Counted from the stretch's first letter, positions 52,500 to 62,053 are shown. The stretch: DNA of 64,000 nucleotides from Actimicrobium antarcticum (GCF_039536745.1 NZ_BAAAZE010000012.1:1-64000); one strand, 5' to 3'. Translations and numbers: made by a program. The notes: generated from the sequence alone by a model not told the origin.

Positions 52500-53699
52500 G
52501 TGAATCCACATCTGAATCAGCTGCAGCCCTATCCTTTTGAAAAACTCAAGCAGCTGTTTTCGGGCATCACGCCGAATCCTGCCTACACCCCGATCAGCCT
52601 GGGCATCGGCGAACCGAAACATCCGACACCCGCGTTCATCAAACAGGCGCTGGCCGACAACCTGACCGGCCTGGCCACATATCCGACTACTGCCGGCAGC
52701 GACGCGCTGCGTACCACCATCGCCGGCTGGCTGGAACGCCGCTACGGGCTGCTGCATATCGATCCGGCGACACAAGTCCTGCCGGTGAACGGCTCGCGTG
52801 AAGCGCTGTTTGCGCTGGCGCAAACCGTGATCGATCCGGCTAGTGATGCCCTCGTGATGTGCCCGAACCCGTTTTATCAAATTTATGAAGGCGCGGCTTA
52901 TCTGGCCGGTGCCACGCCCTACTTCGTCAACTCTGATCCGGCGCGAAATTTTGCGCCCGACTATGCCAGTGTCCCGGACGACGTCTGGCAACGGGTACGT
53001 CTGCTGTATCTGTGCACGCCAGGCAATCCGACCGGGTCGGTGATGACGCTGGATGACTGGAAACTGCTGTTCGACTTATCGGATAAATACGGTTTCGTGA
53101 TTGCTGCCGACGAGTGCTATTCCGAAATCTATTTCAAGCCCGAAGCACCACTGGGTTCGTTGCAGGCAGCCGCATTACTCGGACGCGGTGACTTCCCGCG
53201 CCTGATCGCATTTACCAGCTTGTCCAAACGCTCGAACGTGCCGGGCATGCGCTCCGGCTTTGTGGCCGGCGATGCCGCCATCCTGAAGCAGTTCCTGTTG
53301 TACCGCACCTACCAGGGCGGCGCCATGAGCCCATCGGTCCAGTCCGCCTCGATCGCCGCATGGAACGACGAGCAGCATGTAGTCGAAAACCGTGCCAAAT
53401 ACCGCGACAAGTTCACCCGCGTCACACCACTGCTGCAGCAAGTGCTGGATGTGGCGCTGCCGGACGCCGGTTTCTATTTGTGGGCGCGCGTCGACCAGCA
53501 TGCCGACATCACCGATGTCGAGTTCGCCCGCCGCCTGTATGCCGAATATAATGTGACGGTTTTACCCGGCAGTTACCTGGCGCGCGAGGCCTGTGGCATC
53601 AATCCCGGACGCAACCGTATTCGCATGGCGCTGGTGGCCGAGGTCGACGAATGTCTCGACGCCGCTCTGCGCATCGTCGCCTTCACCGGCACTCTCTGA
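52500..53699 (+). CDS. dapC: Succinyldiaminopimelate transaminase DapC
   Basis: DapC converts N-succinyl-2-amino-6-ketopimelate to N-succinyl-LL-diaminopimelate in lysine and peptidoglycan synthesis, using PLP and glutamate. The GTG at 52500 gives 399 residues (NPHLNQLQPYPFEKLKQLF). Aminotransferase class I motifs are LGIGEPKHPTP, CPNPFYQIYEGAAYLAGA, LCTPGNPTGSVM, ADECYSEIYF and the PLP lysine in FTSLSKRSNVPGMRSGFVAGD. The C-terminal arginine for the carboxylate is in PGRNRIRMAL. It is the first gene of a lysine-pathway run including dapD and dapE. Confidence 0.95.
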   Translation: MNPHLNQLQPYPFEKLKQLFSGITPNPAYTPISLGIGEPKHPTPAFIKQALADNLTGLATYPTTAGSDALRTTIAGWLERRYGLLHIDPATQVLPVNGSREALFALAQTVIDPASDALVMCPNPFYQIYEGAAYLAGATPYFVNSDPARNFAPDYASVPDDVWQRVRLLYLCTPGNPTGSVMTLDDWKLLFDLSDKYGFVIAADECYSEIYFKPEAPLGSLQAAALLGRGDFPRLIAFTSLSKRSNVPGMRSGFVAGDAAILKQFLLYRTYQGGAMSPSVQSASIAAWNDEQHVVENRAKYRDKFTRVTPLLQQVLDVALPDAGFYLWARVDQHADITDVEFARRLYAEYNVTVLPGSYLAREACGINPGRNRIRMALVAEVDECLDAALRIVAFTGTL

Positions 53700-53728
53700 T
53701 TTCTCACCCTTTTTTACTGTATCCGACC

Positions 53729-54553
53729 ATGACTCAAGCACTTCAGCACATCATCGACCAGGCATGGGAAGACCGTGCCAGCCTGTCACCGCAATCCGCA
53801 CCCGCAGCTATCCGCGAAGCGGTGGCCCATGTCATCGAACAACTCAATGACGGCAGCCTGCGCGTGGCACAAAAAGACAGTGGTAGCTGGGTCGTCAACC
53901 AGTGGGTCAAAAAGGCCGTGCTGCTGTCGTTCCGCCTGGAAGACAATGTCGCCATGCCTGCCGGCGCCGACATGCAGTTCTACGACAAGGTCCCGACCAA
54001 GTTCGCCAATTACACCGCCGAAGACTTTGCCAAGGGTGGTTTTCGCGTGGTGCCGCCAGCCGTTGCGCGGCGCGGCAGCTTCCTCGGTAAAAACGTGATC
54101 CTGATGCCGTCGTTCGTCAACATCGGCGCGTATGTCGATGAAGGCACGATGGTCGATGCATGGGCCACTGTCGGTTCGTGCGCCCAGATCGGCAAAAACG
54201 TGCATCTGTCCGGCGGTGTCGGTATCGGTGGCGTGCTTGAACCAATGCAGGCCAACCCGACCATCATCGAAGACAACTGCTTCATCGGTGCGCGTTCCGA
54301 GATTGTCGAAGGCGTGATCGTCGAAGAAAATTCAGTCATTTCGATGGGCGTCTACATCGGCCAGTCGACCAAGATTTATGACCGCGCCACCGGCGAAGTG
54401 ACGTATGGCCGGATTCCTTCGGGCTCGGTGGTGGTGTCCGGCAACCTGCCGTCGGCGGACGGCAAGTACAGCCTGTACTGCGCGGTCATCGTCAAACGGG
54501 TCGATGCAAAGACCCGTGCCAAGACCGGCATCAACGAGCTTTTACGCGACTGA
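53729..54553 (+). CDS. dapD: 2,3,4,5-tetrahydropyridine-2,6-dicarboxylate N-succinyltransferase DapD
   Basis: DapD adds succinyl from succinyl-CoA to tetrahydrodipicolinate in the lysine/DAP pathway. The 274-residue protein has an N-terminal helical domain and the left-handed beta helix of hexapeptide repeats (VNIGAYVDEGTMVDAWATVGSCAQIGKNVHLSGGVGIGGVLEP). The short C-terminal domain includes GRIPSGSVVVSGNLPS. The length matches the family. It follows dapC by 29 bases in the same operon. Confidence 0.97.
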   Translation: MTQALQHIIDQAWEDRASLSPQSAPAAIREAVAHVIEQLNDGSLRVAQKDSGSWVVNQWVKKAVLLSFRLEDNVAMPAGADMQFYDKVPTKFANYTAEDFAKGGFRVVPPAVARRGSFLGKNVILMPSFVNIGAYVDEGTMVDAWATVGSCAQIGKNVHLSGGVGIGGVLEPMQANPTIIEDNCFIGARSEIVEGVIVEENSVISMGVYIGQSTKIYDRATGEVTYGRIPSGSVVVSGNLPSADGKYSLYCAVIVKRVDAKTRAKTGINELLRD

Positions 54554-54601
54554 TCACGCAGATAACTGCGCAACCTGACGAGCGACTTTCGGGAGAACTG
54601 C

Positions 54602-55747
54602 ATGGCGATGGATCGTTTATTCTTGCTGATGAAGGAAAAGGGCGCGTCGGACATGTTCCTGACGGTGAACTCCGCGATCCACATGAAGATCGACGGCACG
54701 CTCATTCCGATCAACCAGCAAAAAATGGATCCGGCGTACATCATGAGCCTGCTGGCGGAAGTCGTCCCGGCAGGCAAATTGCAGGAACTCGAACGGGACA
54801 ACGAGCTCAACATGGGCATTCCCGTGTCCGGCGTCGGCAGTTTTCGGTTGTCTGCATTCCGTCAGCGCAATTCGATCTCGGCGGTGCTGCGCTACATCCC
54901 GTACATCATCCCCGAGATGGCGACACTGAACATGCCGCCGATACTTTCAGAACTCATTGTCGCCAAACGTGGCCTGATGCTGGTGGTGGGCGCGACCGGA
55001 TCGGGCAAGTCGACCACGATCGCGTCGATGCTGGATTACCGTAACCAGATGATGGCCGGTCATATCCTGACGCTGGAAGACCCGATCGAGTTTTTGTTCC
55101 GCAACAAGAAATCCATCGTCAACCAGCGCGAGGTCGGCGTTGATACGCAAGGCCTGTCGATTGCACTGAGAAATGCACTGCGACAAGCGCCGGATTGCAT
55201 CCTGATCGGCGAAATTCGTGACCGCGAAACCATGGCAGCGGCCATGGCGTACGCACAATCCGGGCATCTGGTCGTCTCGACCATGCATGCCAGTAATAGC
55301 TACCGCGCACTGAATCGCATCATCGGTTTTTTCCCGATCGAGAACCGCCCGGCGCTGTTGCAGGATCTGGCCTCGACGCTGACCGCGATCGTGTCGCAGC
55401 GGCTGTTGCCGTCCATCGATGGCGGTCGGGTTCCGGCGGTCGAGATATTGCTCAATACCCGCCACATTTCCGAACTGATCGAACAGGGCGAGATCAGCCA
55501 GGTCAAGGAAGCGATCGAAAAGAGCTTGTCGCCGGGCTCGCAGACGTTCGAGCAAGCACTGATGCAGTTGATCCGCGACGGCAAAGTGACACAGGAAGAA
55601 GCCCTGGCCAATGCCGATTCGGCGAGTAACCTGTTCTGGTTGATCAACAACAGCAATAGCACCAAGACCGGCAAAACGCCGCATCCCGAACCCGTTAAAG
55701 ATGTTCCGGAAGGCGCGACCTTTACTGAATTCACATTGAACACATGA
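54602..55747 (+). CDS. pilU: Type IV pilus retraction ATPase PilU-like
   Basis: The 381-residue hexameric ATPase powers pilus retraction. It has the PilT/PilU N-terminal PAS-like domain, Walker A GATGSGKSTT, the acidic LTLEDPIEF box, Walker B CILIGEIRDRETM and the His box HLVVSTMHASN. The length and the acidic/Ser-rich tail ending FTEFTLNT fit PilU rather than PilT. It is unusual to find it inside the dap run, between dapD and the ArsC-like gene, with which it overlaps by 4 bases (ATGA). No pilT is in the window. Confidence 0.9.
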   Translation: MAMDRLFLLMKEKGASDMFLTVNSAIHMKIDGTLIPINQQKMDPAYIMSLLAEVVPAGKLQELERDNELNMGIPVSGVGSFRLSAFRQRNSISAVLRYIPYIIPEMATLNMPPILSELIVAKRGLMLVVGATGSGKSTTIASMLDYRNQMMAGHILTLEDPIEFLFRNKKSIVNQREVGVDTQGLSIALRNALRQAPDCILIGEIRDRETMAAAMAYAQSGHLVVSTMHASNSYRALNRIIGFFPIENRPALLQDLASTLTAIVSQRLLPSIDGGRVPAVEILLNTRHISELIEQGEISQVKEAIEKSLSPGSQTFEQALMQLIRDGKVTQEEALANADSASNLFWLINNSNSTKTGKTPHPEPVKDVPEGATFTEFTLNT

Positions 55748-56097
55748 CCCTTGCGCTCTATGGCATTCCCAACTGTGACCAGGTCAAAAAAGCCCGCACC
55801 TGGTTAGCTTCGCACGACCAGACAGTTGTCTTCCACGACTTCAAGAAAGCCGGCATCAGCCGCGCGCTGATCGAGAGCTGGCTGCAACATGTTGCGTGGG
55901 AAGTGCTGATCAATCGCAAGGGAACAACGTGGCGCGCCCTCGCCGACGAACGCAAGGGCGCCATCATCGACGCTGATAGCGCGATCGTCCTGATGCTGGA
56001 AGCGCCATCGGTCATCAAGCGGCCGGTGCTGGTGACGCCATCGCACACCGTGGTCGGCTTTTCCGACGACGTTTATCAACAGCTTTTCAAGAAATGA
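55744..56097 (+). CDS. ArsC/Spx-family reductase-like protein (YffB type)
   Basis: The 117-residue thioredoxin-fold protein belongs to the YffB/ArsC-like group. The N-terminal LYGIPNCDQVKKARTWL has the single conserved cysteine. The C-terminal region IKRPVLVTPSHTVVGFSDDVYQQLF is typical of this group, which is not expected to be a true arsenate reductase. It starts at ATGA overlapping pilU and precedes dapE by 4 bases. This placement next to dapE is common in proteobacteria; the reason is unknown. Confidence 0.92.
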   Translation: MTLALYGIPNCDQVKKARTWLASHDQTVVFHDFKKAGISRALIESWLQHVAWEVLINRKGTTWRALADERKGAIIDADSAIVLMLEAPSVIKRPVLVTPSHTVVGFSDDVYQQLFKK

Positions 56098-56101
56098 CAC
56101 C

Positions 56102-57229
56102 ATGAGCAAAACTCTGGCGCTGACCGAACAACTGATCGCGCTCTCCTCCGTGACTCCCGAAGACAATGGTTGCCAGAAACGGCTGATCGCCTTGCTGGAG
56201 CCATTGGGCTTCCAGTGCGAATCGATCCAGTCCGGCAATGTCACCAACCTGTGGGCGCGCCGAGGCGTGGCACAACCATTGCTGGTATTTGCCGGTCATA
56301 CCGATGTCGTGCCGACCGGCCCGCTCGACCAGTGGCAGTCGGACCCGTTCATCCCGACCCATCGCGATGGCAAGCTGTACGGCCGTGGCGCGGCCGACAT
56401 GAAGACCTCGATCGCGGCCATGGTCGTCGCCGTTGAAGAGTTCGTCACCGCACATCCGCAGCATGCTGGCTCGATCGGGTTTCTGATTACCAGCGATGAG
56501 GAAGGTCCGGCCACCGATGGCACCATCGTGGTCTGCAACCTGCTGATGGAACGCGGTGAACAGCTCGACTATTGCATCGTCGGCGAACCGACCGCAGCCG
56601 TCATACTGGGTGATACGATCAAGAACGGTCGGCGTGGTTCGATGTCCGGCAAACTCGTCGTCAAAGGCATTCAGGGGCACATCGCCTATCCGCAACTGGC
56701 GCGCAATCCGATCCACGTGGCAGCCCCGGCGCTGGCCGAACTGGTCGCCGAAAAATGGGATGACGCCAACGAATATTATTTGCCGACCTCGTGGCAAATC
56801 TCGAATATCCATGCCGGCGCCGGTGTGTCGAATGTGATTCCGGGCGAACTGGTGATCGATTTCAATTTCCGCTTTTCGACCGCCAGCACGGTCGAGGACT
56901 TGCAGCAGCGCGTGGTCGCCATCCTTGCCAAACACGAACTGGAATACAGCCTGAAATGGACTGTCAGCGGCTTGCCGTTCCTGACACCACGCGGCGAACT
57001 GAGTGCGGCAATCTGCGCAGCGATCAAGTCCGAAACCGGTCTCGACACCGAACTGTCGACCACAGGCGGGACATCCGACGGCCGCTTCATTGCGCAGATT
57101 TGTCCGCAGGTCATCGAAGTCGGCCCACCAAACGGCAGTATTCACAAGATCGACGAACACATCGAGGTGCGCTACATCGACCCGCTGAAAAACATTTATC
57201 GGCGCACGCTGGAAAATCTGCTGACCTGA
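56102..57229 (+). CDS. dapE: Succinyl-diaminopimelate desuccinylase DapE
   Basis: DapE is the two-zinc M20-family hydrolase that releases succinate from N-succinyl-LL-DAP. The 375-residue sequence shows the metal ligands and catalytic residues in VFAGHTDVVPTGPLDQW, YGRGAADMKTSIAAMV and ITSDEEGPATDGT. The dimerisation domain follows, and the C-terminal EVGPPNGSIHKIDEHIEV supplies the last zinc histidine. The protein sets the third lysine-pathway step encoded in this operon, with dapC and dapD. Confidence 0.97.
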   Translation: MSKTLALTEQLIALSSVTPEDNGCQKRLIALLEPLGFQCESIQSGNVTNLWARRGVAQPLLVFAGHTDVVPTGPLDQWQSDPFIPTHRDGKLYGRGAADMKTSIAAMVVAVEEFVTAHPQHAGSIGFLITSDEEGPATDGTIVVCNLLMERGEQLDYCIVGEPTAAVILGDTIKNGRRGSMSGKLVVKGIQGHIAYPQLARNPIHVAAPALAELVAEKWDDANEYYLPTSWQISNIHAGAGVSNVIPGELVIDFNFRFSTASTVEDLQQRVVAILAKHELEYSLKWTVSGLPFLTPRGELSAAICAAIKSETGLDTELSTTGGTSDGRFIAQICPQVIEVGPPNGSIHKIDEHIEVRYIDPLKNIYRRTLENLLT

Positions 57230-57238
57230 GCGGTCAGC

Positions 57239-57268
57239 TTGCGTGGAAGCCGGTTGGTCTCCACGCAA
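57239..57268. terminator. Hairpin between dapE and prmB
   Basis: TTGCGTGGA (57239-57247) pairs exactly with TCCACGCAA (57260-57268), ten bases past the dapE stop. It has no U-run, so it is an mRNA 3'-stabilising stem or a weak terminator. Confidence 0.45.
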
Positions 57269-57377
57269 AATCAACGTAAAATCAGCGCCCCGGCCACCGG
57301 ACCGCGCGTATTCCAGCCTGACCTCGACGCCTGGCCGATACCAGTTCGCCCCACCTTTTTCTGAACGTCCAAATCCC

Positions 57378-58256
57378 ATGACCAACAATTTTTCTACTAT
57401 CCGCGACGTGTTGCGCTACGCCGTCACCCGCTTCAACAACGCCAAGCTGTTCTTCGGCCATGGCAGTACCAACGCGCTCGATGAAGCCGCCTACCTGATT
57501 CTGCACACCCTGAACCTGCCGCTGGACAAACTCGATCCATTCCTCGATGCACGCTTGCTACCAGATGAAATCGATAGCCTGCTGGACGTGATCCGACTGC
57601 GCAGCGTCGAACGCCAGCCGGCCGCCTACATCACCAAACAGGCCTGGCTGGGCGACTACCATTTTTATGTCGATGAACGGGTATTGGTGCCGCGCTCGTT
57701 TATCGCCGAACTGATCCCGGATCAATTTTCGCCGTGGGTCGGCGATGCCGATGCGGTGCTCACTATTCTTGAACTGTGTACTGGCTCAGGTTGTCTGGCG
57801 ATCATGCTGGCGGACGCGTTTCCGAATGCCCATGTGGACGCAGTCGATATCTCGGCCGATGCACTCCAGGTAGCGCGTCGCAATGTCGACGATTACCAGC
57901 TGCAGGATCGCATCACGCTGATCGAATCCAATCTCTACAGCGCCGTTCCGGATAAAAAATACGACCTCATCATCACCAACCCGCCCTACGTCAACAGTGC
58001 CTCGATGGGCAAGCTGCCCGAGGAATACCAGCGCGAACCACAGATCGCGCTGGCCGGTGGCGCCGATGGCATGGACCTGGTGCGCAGCATCGTCGCCGGC
58101 GCTGCCAAGCGCCTCACGCCACAGGGTGTGCTGGTGGTCGAAATCGGCAACGAACGCGCCCATGCCGAGCTGGCATTCCCGACGCTGGAGCTGACCTGGA
58201 TGACCACCAGTGCAGGCGATGACATGGTTTTCCTGACGACCGCCGACAAGCTGTAA
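57378..58256 (+). CDS. prmB: Ribosomal protein L3 glutamine methyltransferase PrmB
   Basis: PrmB methylates a glutamine side chain of ribosomal protein uL3 using S-adenosylmethionine. The 292-residue protein starts at ATG 57378 with the helical N-terminal domain (FSTIRDVLRYAVTRFNNAKLFFGHG). The Rossmann methyltransferase follows with the SAM loop ILELCTGSGCLAI and the catalytic NPPY (IITNPPYVNS). The family-specific FYVDERVLVPRSFIAELI is present. The dapE-prmB pairing is common in betaproteobacteria. Confidence 0.95.
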   Translation: MTNNFSTIRDVLRYAVTRFNNAKLFFGHGSTNALDEAAYLILHTLNLPLDKLDPFLDARLLPDEIDSLLDVIRLRSVERQPAAYITKQAWLGDYHFYVDERVLVPRSFIAELIPDQFSPWVGDADAVLTILELCTGSGCLAIMLADAFPNAHVDAVDISADALQVARRNVDDYQLQDRITLIESNLYSAVPDKKYDLIITNPPYVNSASMGKLPEEYQREPQIALAGGADGMDLVRSIVAGAAKRLTPQGVLVVEIGNERAHAELAFPTLELTWMTTSAGDDMVFLTTADKL

Positions 58257-58275
58257 GGCACAACCCGCCGAATTG

Positions 58276-58293
58276 GCCGGCCGGCAGGCCGGC
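58276..58293. repeat. Perfect GC hairpin in the prmB-ABC-F gap
   Basis: GCCGGCC (58276-58282), loop GGCA, GGCCGGC (58287-58293), 20 bases past the prmB stop. There is no U-run. A -10-like TATACT follows at 58302-58307 and may start the ABC-F transcript. Confidence 0.45.
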
Positions 58294-58386
58294 GCTTCGC
58301 GTATACTCCAGCCCGTTCCCGCCTGTATTTCCATCCCCGATACCAAGAAAGGGGAGCGTTACCGCGCTCCCGCAAGTGCATTAACC

Positions 58387-60372
58387 ATGATTCGTTTCCA
58401 GCAAGTTTCCATGATGCGCGGCATCAAGCCGCTGCTCGACAATGTCGACCTCACTCTCAATCCCGGCGACAAGATCGGTCTGATTGGCGCCAACGGCGCC
58501 GGCAAGTCCAGCCTGTTCGGCCTGTTGCGCGGCGAATTGCATGCCGACCTCGGCAGCATCGACTTCCCTACCAAATGGCGCATGGCCTATGTCGCGCAGG
58601 AGACGCCGGCACTGGAGCGTGGCGCGCTGGATTACGCGATCGATGGTGATGTCACGTTGCGCCGTCTGGAAGACGAACTGGCCTTCCTCGAAAGCGAACC
58701 CGACACCTCGGCCAATGGCCTGCTGATCGGCGACCTGTACAGCGCGCTGGCCGATGCCGACGCCTACACCGTGCGTTCGCGTGGTGAGCAATTGCTGACC
58801 GGTCTGGGCTTTTCGATGGCGCAGATGAACCAGCCGGTGGCGAGTTTTTCAGGTGGCTGGCGCATGCGACTGAACCTGGCACAAGCACTGATGTGTCCCT
58901 CCGATTTGCTGCTGCTCGATGAACCGACCAACCATCTGGACCTGGACGCCATCATCTGGCTGGAAGACTGGCTCAAGCGCTATGCCGGCACGCTGATCAT
59001 CATTTCCCATGACCGCGACTTTCTCGATGGCGTGGTCAACGTCGTGGTGCATATCGACGAACGCAAACTCAAGCGCTACTCGGGCAACTACAGTTCGTTC
59101 GAGCGCCAGCGCGCAGCGCAAATGATTCTGGCCGCAGGCACGCTCGAAAAGCAGCAGCGCCAGCGCTCGCATCTCGAATCCTTTATCAACCGTTTTAAGG
59201 CCCAGGCCAGCAAGGCCCGTCAGGCGCAGAGCCGGATGAAGGCCCTGGCGAAGATGGAAGAACTCGCGCCGTTGCGCGCCGCCGCCGAATTTTCATTCGA
59301 ATTCCGCGAGCCTGCCAGCGCACCGAATCCATTGCTGACGATGGAAGATGTCAATGCCGGTTATCGCATCGAAAGTGAAACCGACCACAGCGTGGTCGAA
59401 AAAACCATCGTCTCGAACATCAAGTTTTCATTGCAGATCGGCCAGCGTATCGGCCTGCTGGGCGTCAATGGCGCCGGCAAGTCGACGCTGATCAAGACCA
59501 TCGCCGGTGAAATTGCGCCGCTGTCCGGTGACGCCCAGTTCGGCAAGGGACTGGCCATCGGTTACTTCGCCCAGCATCAGGTTGAAATGCTGCGCCACGA
59601 AGAATCGCCGCTCTGGCATCTGGCCCACATCGCGCCGACCGTGCGCGAACAGGAACTGCGCAATTTCCTCGGCAGCTTCAACTTCAATGGCCCGATGGTG
59701 ACCAGCAAGATCGCGCCATTTTCCGGTGGCGAAAAAGCCCGGCTGGCACTGGCATTGATCGTCTGGCAGCGCCCCAACCTGCTGCTGCTGGATGAGCCGA
59801 CCAACCATCTGGACCTGGAAACCCGCGAAGCGCTGACGATGGCGCTGGCGCAGTTCGAAGGCACGCTGGTGGTGGTCTCGCATGATCGCCACTTATTGCG
59901 CGCCACTACCGATGAATTCATCATCGTCGCAGACGGCAAATTGCAGCCATTCGACGGCGATCTGGATGATTACAAGGACTGGCTCTTCAAGACCAAGCTG
60001 GCCACCAAAACCAACGCCATCGGTACCGCACTGCCCACCGTGACCACCAAATCGGCCAGCATCATCGCACCGCCGACCGCGGCCGCGCCGAGCAAGGACC
60101 AGAAACGCGCCGATGCCGAGGAACGCCAGAAACTGGCCGCGCGCAAAAAGCCGATCGAGAACAAGCTCAAGAAACTGGAAGAACAGATTACCAAGCGCAC
60201 GGCGCAAAAAACCGCCGTCGACGAGCGCCTGGCCAATCCGGAAATCTACGACAGCGCCAACAAGAAGGAGTTGAAAACGCTGCTGACCGACCAGGCGTAT
60301 TACAAAAAAGAACTGACCGAACTGGAAGCGCAATGGATCGAGCAGCAGGAAGCACTGGAACAGATCGTCTGA
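58387..60372 (+). CDS. yheS: ABC-F family ATPase (YheS-like)
   Basis: This 661-residue soluble ATPase has two nucleotide-binding domains: Walker A GANGAGKSS and GVNGAGKST; signatures FSGGWRMRL and FSGGEKARL; Walker B LLLLDEPTNHLDL in both. A linker of about 80 residues (YSGNYSSFERQRAAQ...AKARQAQSRMKALAKM) matches the ABC-F ribosome-interacting linker. The C-terminal tail is a basic coiled coil. The sequence pattern is closest to YheS among the E. coli paralogues. ABC-F proteins bind the ribosomal E site and relieve translation stalls. ATG 58387 gives the family N-terminus. Confidence 0.93.
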   Translation: MIRFQQVSMMRGIKPLLDNVDLTLNPGDKIGLIGANGAGKSSLFGLLRGELHADLGSIDFPTKWRMAYVAQETPALERGALDYAIDGDVTLRRLEDELAFLESEPDTSANGLLIGDLYSALADADAYTVRSRGEQLLTGLGFSMAQMNQPVASFSGGWRMRLNLAQALMCPSDLLLLDEPTNHLDLDAIIWLEDWLKRYAGTLIIISHDRDFLDGVVNVVVHIDERKLKRYSGNYSSFERQRAAQMILAAGTLEKQQRQRSHLESFINRFKAQASKARQAQSRMKALAKMEELAPLRAAAEFSFEFREPASAPNPLLTMEDVNAGYRIESETDHSVVEKTIVSNIKFSLQIGQRIGLLGVNGAGKSTLIKTIAGEIAPLSGDAQFGKGLAIGYFAQHQVEMLRHEESPLWHLAHIAPTVREQELRNFLGSFNFNGPMVTSKIAPFSGGEKARLALALIVWQRPNLLLLDEPTNHLDLETREALTMALAQFEGTLVVVSHDRHLLRATTDEFIIVADGKLQPFDGDLDDYKDWLFKTKLATKTNAIGTALPTVTTKSASIIAPPTAAAPSKDQKRADAEERQKLAARKKPIENKLKKLEEQITKRTAQKTAVDERLANPEIYDSANKKELKTLLTDQAYYKKELTELEAQWIEQQEALEQIV

Positions 60373-60374
60373 CC

Positions 60375-61427
60375 ATGAGCGCACCCATCGACCAGCCACT
60401 GCGCGGCATCCGCATCCTCGACCTGACACGCTTGTTGCCCGGCCCGATGGCGACATTGCAGCTCGCCGACATGGGTGCCGATGTCATCAAGATCGAGGAA
60501 CCCGGCGCTGGCGACCCGGCCCGCTCGATGGGGCCATTTCCGGGAGAGTTGTCGCAATTTTTTCAGGTGGTCAATCGTGGCAAGCAATTGCTGCGGCTCG
60601 ATCTGAAAAATGCCGATCAGCGCGAGCAGCTACTGAACATGGTCGAGAGCGCCGATGTGCTGGTCGAGAGTTTCCGACCGGGCGTGATGGCACGTCTGGG
60701 ACTGGGCTGGGATGTGCTCAGGGCGCGCAATCCGACACTGGTAATGTGCGCGATTTCGGGCTATGGCCAGACTGGTCCGATGGCGCTGATGGCCGGTCAT
60801 GACATCAACTATCTGGCCAGCGCCGGCATGCTGGAACAGAATGCCGGCAGCGATGGCAAGCCTGCGCTGGGAAACCTGCAGGTGGCGGACTTGCTAGGTG
60901 GTTCGCAGACGGCGGTGCAAGGTATTCTGGCCGCGCTACTTGCGGTGAAGATGGGCGGACCGGGACGCTTTGTCGATGTGTCGATGACGCATGCGGTGTT
61001 TGCCAATAACGTCATGCCACTGGTGGCGGTGAAGAACTTCGGCGTGACCGCGCCACCCGGACGCGACTTGCTCACCGGCGGCGTGGCTTGCTATAACGTG
61101 TATCGCACCAAAGATCATCGCTACATTGCGGTCGGTGCGCTGGAGTTGAAATTCTGGGAATTATTTTGTGCCACGGTTGGCCGGGCGGATTGGGCGAAAC
61201 GGCATTGGGCACTTGGGCAGACGGTGGGCGGCGATGACGCACTGGCGTTGATCGATGCGGTGGCCGCCTATTTTGCAGCGCTGGAGTTGTCCGTTGCAAT
61301 GGCCCGTTTCGATGGTGTGGATTGTTGTGTTTCGGCGGTGTTACGGATGGATGAGGCAATGCGGTCGGCGGTGCTGGAGCACACGGGCGCGGACGAAATC
61401 CGGAGCCCGGTCAGGTTTGGTTGCTAG
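60375..61427 (+). CDS. CaiB/BaiF CoA-transferase family protein (AMACR-like)
   Basis: The 350-residue protein belongs to the family III CoA-transferases. Its closest pattern is alpha-methylacyl-CoA racemase: LRGIRILDLTRLLPGPMATLQLADMGADVIKIEEP at the N-terminus, VLVESFRPGVMARLGLGWDVLRARNP, and the SGYGQTGPMALMAGHDINYLASAGML segment with the His-Asp pair used by racemases. It probably epimerises 2-methylacyl-CoA or transfers CoA. It begins two bases after the ABC-F stop and is probably co-transcribed with it. Confidence 0.92.
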   Translation: MSAPIDQPLRGIRILDLTRLLPGPMATLQLADMGADVIKIEEPGAGDPARSMGPFPGELSQFFQVVNRGKQLLRLDLKNADQREQLLNMVESADVLVESFRPGVMARLGLGWDVLRARNPTLVMCAISGYGQTGPMALMAGHDINYLASAGMLEQNAGSDGKPALGNLQVADLLGGSQTAVQGILAALLAVKMGGPGRFVDVSMTHAVFANNVMPLVAVKNFGVTAPPGRDLLTGGVACYNVYRTKDHRYIAVGALELKFWELFCATVGRADWAKRHWALGQTVGGDDALALIDAVAAYFAALELSVAMARFDGVDCCVSAVLRMDEAMRSAVLEHTGADEIRSPVRFGC

Positions 61428-61545
61428 TCTTCATTGGCATTTCGTCGCACCCTTGTCAGCATTTTCATTCACGCCATGACATCAGTTTCACAACAGGGTG
61501 GTTGGCAGTCCGGTGAAGTTCATTTCCTGAACAAACATGAAATAG

Positions 61546-61590
61546 AAAAATGCATTGATGCGCTGACTAGGCATCAGCATCATCAATGCA
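61546..61590 (-). terminator. Rho-independent terminator of cassette copy 1
   Basis: On the minus strand a stem TGCATTGATG/CATCAATGCA with an inner GCTGA/TCAGC is followed by TTTTT (61546-61550). It matches the terminator of the second copy at 62664-62710 in sequence and position. Confidence 0.85.
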
Positions 61591-61618
61591 CTAAAGTAGC
61601 TTGAGTGCTGCTAGATGG

Positions 61619-62053
61619 TCAAACGTGCCTGCTAGGAGTTGTGTCCTGCGTAGTCTCGTTTTTGGCCAACAATTCAGTCAATTTTTGCATTTCGTTTGGC
61701 GTAAGTGTTTCACCCTTTTTTAGTTTTTCAAGCAGCCTTTTGAGCGTGGTTTCTTCGTTGGTTTCTTCAGATGCAGTGCCGTTCGAGGCCGCTGACGTTT
61801 TTGCTGCTTCCATGCGCTTTAGCAATTCCGCAGCAATCTCCTCTTTGCGCGTTTCGGATAAACCTTGCATACCAAGTAACGATGACAGATCCTTGTTTGA
61901 CTTTCCTGCCATCTCTGTCGCGAATTGGCTCGAAGTCATTTTATTGTCTGATTTGACTGTTGCCTCTATTGCCAAAGCAGTAGTCTGTGCCGCAACTCCG
62001 GCGAGACTAGAAGTACCGTTGCCCTGAACGATTCCGTTAGTAGACATTCCCAT
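61619..62053 (-). CDS. Small helical protein, second gene of duplicated cassette copy 1
   Basis: The 144-residue protein has a Ser/Thr/Gly-rich N-terminus (MGMSTNGIVQGNGTSSLAG) and a helical charged remainder. Residues about 60-85 (GLSETRKEEIAAELLKRM) and 110-132 (LLEKLKKGETLTPNEMQKLT) match the paralogue at 62731-63111. AAAGGA precedes the ATG at 62053. It lies 77 bases after the decayed first gene (62131-62303), whose hrp-box-like promoter would drive it. I do not recognise the family. The Ser-rich N-terminus plus the promoter suggest a type III secreted protein, which is an inference. Confidence 0.75.
   Translation of the reverse strand: MGMSTNGIVQGNGTSSLAGVAAQTTALAIEATVKSDNKMTSSQFATEMAGKSNKDLSSLLGMQGLSETRKEEIAAELLKRMEAAKTSAASNGTASEETNEETTLKRLLEKLKKGETLTPNEMQKLTELLAKNETTQDTTPSRHV

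Noticed and set aside
56087..57388. 433-codon open frame antisense to dapE
   Set aside because: It lies entirely across dapE and its flanks, with low-complexity residues typical of a shadow frame.
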